A stretch of DNA of 45,074 bases from an uncultured Gammaproteobacteria bacterium (GTDB lineage Bacteria; Pseudomonadota; Gammaproteobacteria; Arenicellales; JAANXG01): assembly GCA_947258975.1 (NCBI GenBank), contig CAMYKK010000033.1, positions 1 to 45,074 of the forward strand, written 5' to 3'. Made by a program: the position numbers and the translations under genes. The notes below the pieces were generated by a model. That model was not told the origin of the DNA. It worked only from the letters and a program-made list of their open reading frames with translations, and did no database searches. Positions 17,686 to 25,930 of the stretch are shown in pieces (position 1 is the first letter of the stretch; every line of letters starts with the position of its first letter).

Positions 17686-18903
17686 ATGCCTTGGAATCAA
17701 CCGGGTTCGAATGACAAGGACCCCTGGGGTCGGAAGGGGGGTCGTTCTGCACCCCCGGACCTCGATGAGATCGTAAAAAACGTGCAAAACCGCTTGGGCG
17801 GGATGTTCGGTGGCCGTGGCGGCGGTGGTGGGCGAGGAGGCGGAAGCCAGTTGCCGGGAAAAGCCACCATCCTATTGATCGGGATCGTCATTCTTGTTCT
17901 GTGGTCTTATCAAAGCGCGTATCAGGTGCGGCAGGGTTTTGCCGGAATTGAACTTCGATTCGGCAAGTACTCCGAGACGACCAATGCTGGTCTCAACTGG
18001 CACTGGTGGCCGCTCGAGCAAGTAATTCAAGTGCACGTGCAGAAGGTCAATACCGTGGAGGTCGGCTACCGGACGACTGGGCGCAATCGCCAGAGTTCTA
18101 CGGTGCCTCGCGAGGCGCTGATGTTGACCACCGACGAGAACATCGTTGATCTGCAACTGGCTGTGCAGTACGACATCAAGGATCCCCGGGACTTGGTGTT
18201 TAACGTGGCCGACAATCCGGAGGTCGTGGTACGCGGCGCCACCGAGAGCGCAGTGCGTGAAGTGGTCGGATCCAACACCTTGGATTTTGTGTTGACCGAG
18301 GGCCGCCCGGAAGTGGTGCAAGGGACGCGTAATCTCCTGCAGACCATTCTGGACCGGTACCAAACAGGCATCAACATCATTGCCGTGGAGATGCAGGATG
18401 CCCAGCCGCCGAAGGAAGTAAAACCGGCGTTTGACGACGCGGTCAAGGCGCGCGAGGACCAGGTGCGGCTGCGCAATGAGGCCGAGGCCTACGCCAACGA
18501 CATCATACCACGCGCGCGCGGGCGCGCCGCGCGGGCGATTCAGGAGGCGCAGGCGTACAAAGCGAGCGTCACAGCACGCGCCGAAGGCGAGGCATCGCGA
18601 TTCACTCAGGTGCTGTCGGAATACCAAAAAGCGCCGGACATTACCCGCGATCGCATGTACTTGGAGACCATGGAAGAGGTACTCAGCAACTCGAGCAAGC
18701 TGATGATCGATCAATCCGGTGGGAACAATGTCATTTACCTGCCGCTGGATCAATTGATGCGTCAGCGGCGCGCGGACGCCTCGTCGGCGGGGACTTCGGA
18801 TAGCAACATCGGTGATGTCGGACATGATTCCGGGGGGGGGGTGGATCGGAGTCGGGACTCACGCAGCCGTATCGGTATCCGGCAAAGGAGGGGACAAGAA
18901 TGA
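17686..18903 (+). CDS. hflK: FtsH protease modulator subunit HflK
   Basis: HflK is an SPFH/prohibitin-type inner membrane protein that forms a large periplasmic cage with HflC around the FtsH protease. The sequence has the usual acidic and glycine-rich cytosolic start (MPWNQPGSNDKDPWG, then a Gly/Arg run at about 43-53), one membrane span (ATILLIGIVILVLWS, about 60-75), the SPFH domain (about 80-260) and a long helical coiled region rich in EAEAYANDI and AEGEASRF. A low-complexity tail follows. A run of ten G at 18832-18841 sits in the tail-coding part; the frame after it still ends in an ATGA overlap with hflC, so the reading shown is likely right. 405 residues is a normal length. Confidence 0.95.
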   Translation: MPWNQPGSNDKDPWGRKGGRSAPPDLDEIVKNVQNRLGGMFGGRGGGGGRGGGSQLPGKATILLIGIVILVLWSYQSAYQVRQGFAGIELRFGKYSETTNAGLNWHWWPLEQVIQVHVQKVNTVEVGYRTTGRNRQSSTVPREALMLTTDENIVDLQLAVQYDIKDPRDLVFNVADNPEVVVRGATESAVREVVGSNTLDFVLTEGRPEVVQGTRNLLQTILDRYQTGINIIAVEMQDAQPPKEVKPAFDDAVKAREDQVRLRNEAEAYANDIIPRARGRAARAIQEAQAYKASVTARAEGEASRFTQVLSEYQKAPDITRDRMYLETMEEVLSNSSKLMIDQSGGNNVIYLPLDQLMRQRRADASSAGTSDSNIGDVGHDSGGGVDRSRDSRSRIGIRQRRGQE

Positions 18904-19784
18904 ATGCGAAACTGTTAGCTGGATTGGTTTTGGTGTTCCTCGTGGTCGCCGGCGCGTCGTCGGCGATTTACAGCGTGGATCAGCGTGAGAAGGCGATCGT
19001 GTTTCGCTTTGGCGAGATCATCAAATCGAACGACGAGCCGGGCCTGCACTTCAAGATACCGTTCATCGAAGATGTACAGAAGTATGATTCACGCATCCAG
19101 ACCATGGACGCCGCTCCGGAACGCTACCTGACGAATGAAAAGAAAAACCTGGTGGTCGACTCCTTTGTCAAGTGGCGGATCCGTGATGTTGCTAGGTACT
19201 ATGTAACGGTGAGTGGATTGTTAACCAGTGCCAGAGCGCGCCTCGCCCAGCGCGTCAACGACAGCCTGCGCGAGGAATTCGGTACGCGTACCGTGCAGGA
19301 GGTCATCTCCGGTGATCGCGCCAAGATCATGAATATCGTGCAACAAGCAACCGACGAACAAGCGCGTGAGATCGGTGTCGAGGTCGTGGACGTAAGACTA
19401 AAGCGCGTCGATTGGGACCCGGAAATCAGTGAGCGGGTGTACAAGCGCATGGATGCGGAGCGCTCGCGGGTGGCCAAGGAACTGCGCGCACAAGGCGCCG
19501 AGCAAGCCGAGAAAATCCGCGCCGACGCGGAACGGCAACGAGAGATTACGTTGGCCAATGCGTTTCGCGAGGCGGAGCAGGTGCGTGGCGAAGGCGACGC
19601 TACGGCGACCGCGGTATATGCCGATGCGTTTGGCCGCGACGCTGAATTCTTCAACCTGTACCGCAGTTTGAACGCGTATAAAGAGACATTTCAGTCCGAA
19701 CGGGACCTGCTCGTCATCGAGCCGAAGTCAGAATTTTTCAGGTACTTTAAGAACGCGAGACCAGAAAACGCGAGACCAGAATAA
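18900..19784 (+). CDS. hflC: FtsH protease modulator subunit HflC
   Basis: HflC is the partner of HflK in the FtsH-regulating complex. It has one N-terminal membrane span (LLAGLVLVFLVVAGASSAIY), the SPFH core (VDQREKAIVFRFGEII, GLHFKIPFIEDVQKYDSR) and the C-terminal helical part (AYKETFQSERDLLVIEPKSEFFRYF). The start ATG 18900 overlaps the hflK stop. The last residues are a direct duplication, NARPE-NARPE, from a 15-base tandem repeat just before the stop at 19782. That duplication is likely recent and harmless, because the tail is not conserved. Confidence 0.95.
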   Translation: MNAKLLAGLVLVFLVVAGASSAIYSVDQREKAIVFRFGEIIKSNDEPGLHFKIPFIEDVQKYDSRIQTMDAAPERYLTNEKKNLVVDSFVKWRIRDVARYYVTVSGLLTSARARLAQRVNDSLREEFGTRTVQEVISGDRAKIMNIVQQATDEQAREIGVEVVDVRLKRVDWDPEISERVYKRMDAERSRVAKELRAQGAEQAEKIRADAERQREITLANAFREAEQVRGEGDATATAVYADAFGRDAEFFNLYRSLNAYKETFQSERDLLVIEPKSEFFRYFKNARPENARPE

Positions 19785-19817
19785 GACAAACGCTGCCGGT
19801 TCGGGCGCTGGTATTTC

Positions 19818-20012
19818 ATGATTGCATGGCAAGAATTGCTGGCGGCGCTCGCGCTGGTGTTGGTATTCGAGGGGATCATGCCGTTTGTCAATCCGGGTGG
19901 ATTACGCAGAATGTTGGCGGTCATCGATGGGTTGACCGACAGGCAGTTACGGATGTTCGGCGTTGTGAGTATGGCGGCCGGATTAACCCTTTTGTATTTC
20001 GTAAAACAATAG
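19818..20012 (+). CDS. yjeT: DUF2065 (YjeT-like) small membrane protein
   Basis: This 64-residue protein has two predicted membrane spans (LLAALALVLVFEGIMPFV and GVVSMAAGLTLLYFV) joined by NPGGLRRMLAVIDGLTDRQL. The NP.G.RRM segment and this position between hflC and purA match the DUF2065/YjeT family. Its function is unknown. Conservation of gene order suggests co-expression with hflKC and purA. Confidence 0.9.
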   Translation: MIAWQELLAALALVLVFEGIMPFVNPGGLRRMLAVIDGLTDRQLRMFGVVSMAAGLTLLYFVKQ

Positions 20013-20043
20013 TCGCGCGTTCTGACCGATTGACGGTGATTGA

Positions 20044-21351
<1,308 letters not shown>

Positions 21352-21381
21352 ATGTAGGTAAGCAATTTACGTGTGCGGTAG

Positions 21382-21405
21382 CGCGCGTTAGGTAGGTCAC
21401 GCGCG
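21382..21405 (+). terminator. Possible purA terminator hairpin
   Basis: CGCGCGT (21382-21388) pairs with ACGCGCG (21399-21405) around a ten-base loop, 30 bases after the purA stop. No T-run follows, so it is at best a weak or Rho-assisted terminator. It marks the change from the conserved cluster to the accessory block. Confidence 0.35.
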
Positions 21406-21533
21406 TACGTCCTAAGACGACATGGCCGTGTGATGATGCGGTCTTAACGAGATGGATGCATTGTCGACGCGCAGCGCAAACCGCCCGCGTATTGAGCCGG
21501 TATTTACATCGCATTGTTCAAGATATTTGTGAC

Positions 21534-23036
21534 ATGATTTTGCAGGCCTTAGGGCAAACACTGCGGCAACGGTCACCGGTCATGTATTTGCCCTTTGTCA
21601 TGCTGTTGGCGTTGGCTGGCTGTGATGGTGCGGATCGCGTGATACGAAGCGCCGGCACCTCGTCAACGCTGTTGTTGTCCGGCAGTAACAACGAGTACGG
21701 CAGGTCGATCACCAGGGATGCCCAGGGAGATCTTATATTTGCCGGTCACAGTAACTCATCGGACATCAAAACCGACACAACGATTACCCAAAAAACGTCT
21801 GTCGACGCCAATGATTTTGATGTCGTTCTGGTTAAGAAACGGCCAGGTGGGGATCCGCAGGCAAGTTTACGTTTGGGCGGTGATGGAGACGACAGGGTCT
21901 ACGCGGTCGCGACTGACCTCGAGAACCGGATTTATATCGCCGGCAACACCACGTCCGCAAGATTTCCCGGTGCGGGTCGGGCCCCCGGTAGAACGAACGC
22001 GTTTGTTGCCATAATAAGTCCTGATTTAAAACGCGTAATCAAGGTCCGTATTCTTGGCGGGAATGATCATGACTTCGGGCGAACGCTTACGCTCGATAGG
22101 CAAGGTTTCGTGTATTTGGCGGGCTCTACCGCCTCTGCCGATTTTCCCTTGGCGCCGGATGGCTACACCGCAGGACCAGCTGTGGCGCGCCCCGGTAACT
22201 ACGATATCGGCCTGGACGCCTATGTTCTCAAACTGTCGTCGGATCTGGAGCATACCGTGGGGTCGGCGCTGATCGGCGGCGAGGCTGATGAATACGTGTA
22301 TGGCATAGCGCTGCACGAAACCCACGGCGTTTACATTGTCGGCAATACCAATTCCCCCGATTATCCCGCCACAGACCAGTCCCATGATCGAACGCACAAC
22401 AGTAGTGTCGATATATTCGTGACCAGGTTCGACACGCGCTTAACACAGCACCTTGCTTCAACCTACGCCGGCTGGCCTCAATATGATTATGGCCGCGGGA
22501 TCGCGGTGGATGCCGATGGTGACGTATATGTAGCGGGATATACCCACAATACGAGAAGCAAAAAAATATCGTTACCCGGTGCGATCCAGGAAAAATTCGC
22601 GGGCGGACTCACCGATATCCTGTTGTTGAAGTATGATTACACGCTGTCTGAGCGGACGGCCGGCACTTTTCTTGGAGGATCGAATGATGATTATGCCACC
22701 GGAATCATCGTTTCCGGTGCGCAGGTGATCGTCGCCGGATATACGGCATCACCGGATTTTGCCTACCAGGCGACAGGTGTCGTGCATGGTAGTGGGGGCG
22801 GCTACGACATGGTCTCGGTCAGCCTCGATAAGGCCTTGACCAAGATCGAGAAAATCGATATCTACGGCGGGGGCAAGGACGACTTTGCCTATGGTGCGCT
22901 TGCCGGTAGGAACTCGGAGCTGCGCATGGTCGGAAACTCCGAGTCACGATTCGCCGCAAGCCCGGGATCCACCGGCGATCACAATATGGAAATGGTGTCC
23001 TTAACGGTGGGCAAGGTGAGCCCGTCCGATCGCTAG
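21534..23036 (+). CDS. SBBP-type beta-propeller lipoprotein
   Basis: This 500-residue secreted protein begins with a lipoprotein signal peptide: from ATG 21534 the hydrophobic stretch ends in LLALAGC, so Cys 30 should be lipidated. Asp at +2 would mean inner-membrane retention in E. coli terms. ATG 21582 is a less likely start because it leaves no positive charge. The rest is seven repeats with a (V/I)Y(V/L/I)AG(N/S/Y)T core: LIFAGHS, IYIAGNT, VYLAGST, VYIVGNT, VYVAGYT, VIVAGYT and LRMVGNS. Each follows a GxxDDxxY-like acidic turn (for example LGGDGDDRVYAVA, FLGGSNDDYATGI). This is the SBBP repeat pattern of beta-propellers, and seven repeats fit a single seven-blade propeller. Its ligand is unknown. 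Its 3' end overlaps the convergent membrane protein gene by 36 bases. Confidence 0.75.
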   Translation: MILQALGQTLRQRSPVMYLPFVMLLALAGCDGADRVIRSAGTSSTLLLSGSNNEYGRSITRDAQGDLIFAGHSNSSDIKTDTTITQKTSVDANDFDVVLVKKRPGGDPQASLRLGGDGDDRVYAVATDLENRIYIAGNTTSARFPGAGRAPGRTNAFVAIISPDLKRVIKVRILGGNDHDFGRTLTLDRQGFVYLAGSTASADFPLAPDGYTAGPAVARPGNYDIGLDAYVLKLSSDLEHTVGSALIGGEADEYVYGIALHETHGVYIVGNTNSPDYPATDQSHDRTHNSSVDIFVTRFDTRLTQHLASTYAGWPQYDYGRGIAVDADGDVYVAGYTHNTRSKKISLPGAIQEKFAGGLTDILLLKYDYTLSERTAGTFLGGSNDDYATGIIVSGAQVIVAGYTASPDFAYQATGVVHGSGGGYDMVSVSLDKALTKIEKIDIYGGGKDDFAYGALAGRNSELRMVGNSESRFAASPGSTGDHNMEMVSLTVGKVSPSDR

Positions 23037-24368
23037 CGCTTTGCGCGCAGCGGCACGAACCAGTCCTATGCAGTAAAACAAAAAACCCAGGTACAAACAC
23101 ATAACGGCGGGATAGGTATAGCGGGCCAACTCTTCCGCGTCACCAAACAAACCTACAAAAAATATCGGTAGCGACAACAGAATCAGAATCAACCCCAATT
23201 CGAGGATCGTGTCTTTGCCAAGCAAGAAATACACCGCGATCCCCAGCATCAGATAAAGGCCGAGCACGCGCGTATCGAACACTCCGATTGCTTTGTAGAT
23301 TCTGCTGAGATACACAAAGGTCCTAATCCTCTTCTTTTCATTTTCCCAGAACATGTATTCAGCATAATGTCCATAGGTGTCGATAAATTGCCGCAGCGTG
23401 TTAGCGGTATTCGCGACCAGAATATAGTGCTGCCAGGATTTCATACCCTTTTGCCGGACCCAGTCGGAAAACCCGTAGTCGTCTTGGGTGACCCGATACT
23501 GCCGGGTGACGAAGTCACCGGTATAAATGGCCTCATGGTCAATACACGGATCGTTGACGCTTGACGTGCCATTCACGCAGATTTCGATGTACGGCCCTAC
23601 CGGCATACCGTAGTGGGCGCGGAAATATTCAACTTTGGCCGGATCGGGAAATATCCTTGAAAAGACGTTGTCTACAGCGTTGACTTCCTTCGTTGTATCG
23701 CAGCACTCGATAATCGCCAGGGCGGTTAAGCTCATGCTGCACAATACGAAAATCGATATCAGCATTTTTTTTCCACCCAGATTCCTGACGCGAAGCATGA
23801 GATACAGGACAAGTTGCGTCAGCACGATGTACGGTGCCGCATTGCGTGCAAAAATAAATGGCACCCCGATAAGCAATGCCAGTAGCCATCGATATCGATG
23901 CGGGCTGCAGAACAACGCGACTGTAAAAGTGAGCAATAGGGAAAGAAATACGGAATCGGATGAGACGATATTGAAGAAACGTATCGGCCCCGTGGAAAAA
24001 TATAACGCCAATAACACCAGTATAAGGAAAAGGTTGAACGCCAAGTTGCGCGAACGCAGTCCCAGATAGAGTGCGATCGGAGGAACAAATGCAAGGATGA
24101 GTTGAACATGGCCGATGAGGTCGCGACTGTTGCCCAGCAACCGGTTCAACGTGCGCACCGTCAATGAGCTGGCGAGCAGGTAATGACGGTTCAGTTCGGT
24201 GGTCCATAGATAGCGAAAGGAATCGGCGGTCAGGGTGGCTCCCTGCTCGAGATACTGGTAAAGATGAAATCCATAGGCCATCAGCAGCAGCAACCACAAA
24301 GACCTGGCTAACCGGTCTGCGGTATTAGACTGACTGAGCATGGTGTCCGGTTGCGAATTTGAATGCAT
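23001..24368 (-). CDS. Polytopic membrane protein, possibly GT-C-like
   Basis: This is a 455-residue protein with about ten predicted membrane spans, including SLWLLLLMAYGFHLYQYL, LFLILVLLALYF, WLLALLIGVPFIF, MLISIFVLCSMSLTALAII, VLGLYLMLGIAVYFLL and LILILLSLPIFFVGLF. A loop after the first span has TADSFRYLW, and there is a large soluble loop (about 235-345) with several Cys. The first-loop acidic residue and overall layout resemble polyprenyl-phosphate-sugar-using GT-C glycosyltransferases, but no decisive motif is seen, so function is unassigned. The start could be ATG 24368 or ATG 24341. It converges on the SBBP lipoprotein gene with a 36-base overlap and is divergent from the PD40 protein gene. 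Confidence 0.6.
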   Translation of the reverse strand: MHSNSQPDTMLSQSNTADRLARSLWLLLLMAYGFHLYQYLEQGATLTADSFRYLWTTELNRHYLLASSLTVRTLNRLLGNSRDLIGHVQLILAFVPPIALYLGLRSRNLAFNLFLILVLLALYFSTGPIRFFNIVSSDSVFLSLLLTFTVALFCSPHRYRWLLALLIGVPFIFARNAAPYIVLTQLVLYLMLRVRNLGGKKMLISIFVLCSMSLTALAIIECCDTTKEVNAVDNVFSRIFPDPAKVEYFRAHYGMPVGPYIEICVNGTSSVNDPCIDHEAIYTGDFVTRQYRVTQDDYGFSDWVRQKGMKSWQHYILVANTANTLRQFIDTYGHYAEYMFWENEKKRIRTFVYLSRIYKAIGVFDTRVLGLYLMLGIAVYFLLGKDTILELGLILILLSLPIFFVGLFGDAEELARYTYPAVMCLYLGFLFYCIGLVRAAARKALAIGRAHLAHR

Positions 24369-24402
24369 GCAAGAATACGGATACTGGATCGACAGGGATG
24401 GT

Positions 24403-24408
24403 TATAAT
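24403..24408 (+). promoter_or_regulatory. Candidate -10 box upstream of the PD40 protein
   Basis: A perfect TATAAT lies in ATGGTTATAATAGAAC, with a nearby upstream TG and no clear -35. Transcription from it would begin near 24415, after the first start codon of the long open frame (24359). This supports a start at 24431 or, better, 24464 for the downstream gene. Confidence 0.35.
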
Positions 24409-24463
24409 AGAACGAGACCGGTCCTCTTGTATGCAGTTACCGCTTGCGCGTGTAAGGCTAGGT

Positions 24464-25468
24464 ATGCCGCAGTTAATACCGAAATCAATATTTTTTCTGA
24501 TCGCCGCCCTGACGGGGGTGGGGATTACCCTATGGCTGGTGGTAGGTGGAGTCGTTGACTCGAAAGCGAACAACTCTCTGCCAGCGACCCGGGTCACGCC
24601 TGCCAGTGAATTACCGCCCGGCATCGTAGTGTGGAGTTCGAACCGATTGGGCAACCACGATATCTTTATGATGACCTTGCCGGACAAGCGGCTCACGCGG
24701 CTCACGGATCATCCACATACGGACTATTTCCCGCGCATCTCGCCGGACGGCAAGTCCATTGTGTTTTCCCGTTCACAAAAACCAAAGGTGTCGCAACGAG
24801 ATCACCTGCCCTGGGACGTGATCTTGCTCGATCTGGAGACCCGGAAGGAACGTGTATTGACTACCTATGGCAACACGCCGACGTGGTCAGCGGACGGACG
24901 GCGGATATTTTTTCAGCGCAAGGTCATGCAGTTTGTCGAACACGACCTGAGATCCGGTAAGGAAACCATCATCTTTCACAGCGGTAGAGGTGAGGTAAAA
25001 AAAGGAGCCGGACTGCAAACGCCTCATTTCAGCCCCGACGGAAAACGCATTGCGGTAACTTTGCGCTACACACAACACCTGACGGGTATCGTGGATCCGG
25101 CAGGCACTATATCGAGGGTTGCGGACGGCTGCCAATTGACATGGAGCGGGCGGGGAGACTTCCTCTACTTCATTGACTATGGCGGGCGCATGAAAAACGC
25201 CGTCTATCTGTACCAACCGTCGCGTAAGAAATCTCAAATATGGCTCGACGTCGTGGGTGAGTTCAGTCACGAGTATTTTCCAAAGTTATCCAACGACGAA
25301 CGCTATCTCGCATTCGGCGCCAGCCGTAGTCCCAAACACCATGAGCACGATCAGGCTGACTATGAGATATTTTTATGGCAAGTGGGCACGCCGCCGGACA
25401 ATGTCACCCGGCTTACATTTGATAAAAGTAACGATAACTGGCCGGACGTTCATCTGTACAAGCACTAG
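24464..25468 (+). CDS. Membrane-anchored TolB-like (PD40) propeller protein
   Basis: This 334-residue protein (from ATG 24464, preceded by TAAGG seven bases away) has one N-terminal membrane span (SIFFLIAALTGVGITLWLVV) and a periplasmic propeller. The PD40/WD40-like repeats are visible as WSSNRLGNHDIFMM, RISPDGKSIVFSR, WSADGRRIFFQR, FSPDGKRIAVTLR, WSGRGDFLYFI and LSNDERYLAFGAS, about six blades. TolB, DPP4-type peptidase propellers and carbohydrate-binding propellers share this repeat; no peptidase domain follows, so it is probably a binding protein. It is divergent from the polytopic protein gene, and a second propeller lipoprotein lies two genes upstream. Confidence 0.75.
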   Translation: MPQLIPKSIFFLIAALTGVGITLWLVVGGVVDSKANNSLPATRVTPASELPPGIVVWSSNRLGNHDIFMMTLPDKRLTRLTDHPHTDYFPRISPDGKSIVFSRSQKPKVSQRDHLPWDVILLDLETRKERVLTTYGNTPTWSADGRRIFFQRKVMQFVEHDLRSGKETIIFHSGRGEVKKGAGLQTPHFSPDGKRIAVTLRYTQHLTGIVDPAGTISRVADGCQLTWSGRGDFLYFIDYGGRMKNAVYLYQPSRKKSQIWLDVVGEFSHEYFPKLSNDERYLAFGASRSPKHHEHDQADYEIFLWQVGTPPDNVTRLTFDKSNDNWPDVHLYKH

Positions 25469-25930
25469 AACCGTCTTAAAATTTTGCCAATTTGACCCGA
25501 AATGCCGTTGGTAGGGCCTAATATCCGCGTCTACGGGTTGGCATGAGATCGCCAAGGGGAGGGATTATCGTGGCATCCTAGGTCGTAGAATGATAAGTTA
25601 CGCCGCTTCGATACTGGCTGTGGTAGGTGCGTTGGGAGAATCTCAGATCAAGCTTTGATCATCGATCACAAGGCTAATCTCTACGTAACATACAGCGGAG
25701 ACCGGCAGAACCATCGTTGACTGCGAGAGCTGATCGCATGCGATCGGGATTGGCGAAGACATCCATGCGCCGCCTGGCGGCCTTCCGCATTCGAGCAAGG
25801 CAAATTCGTTAGGCATGCCATGTTTTGAGTCTGAACGCGGTCCGCTATGGTTTCCTTTGGTTCGATCAAGAATTGGGTTTTTATTGCCGGGACGCAGGGT
25901 CTCCATTTTTTCGCGAATTAAACGACTAAC
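25469..25930. other. Intergenic region with no recognised gene
   Basis: These 462 bases hold no convincing gene. Open frames here are short and show no recognisable domain or coding-like pattern. I see no tRNA, clear terminator or IS end. It may contain the promoter of the large membrane protein that follows. Confidence 0.5.
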
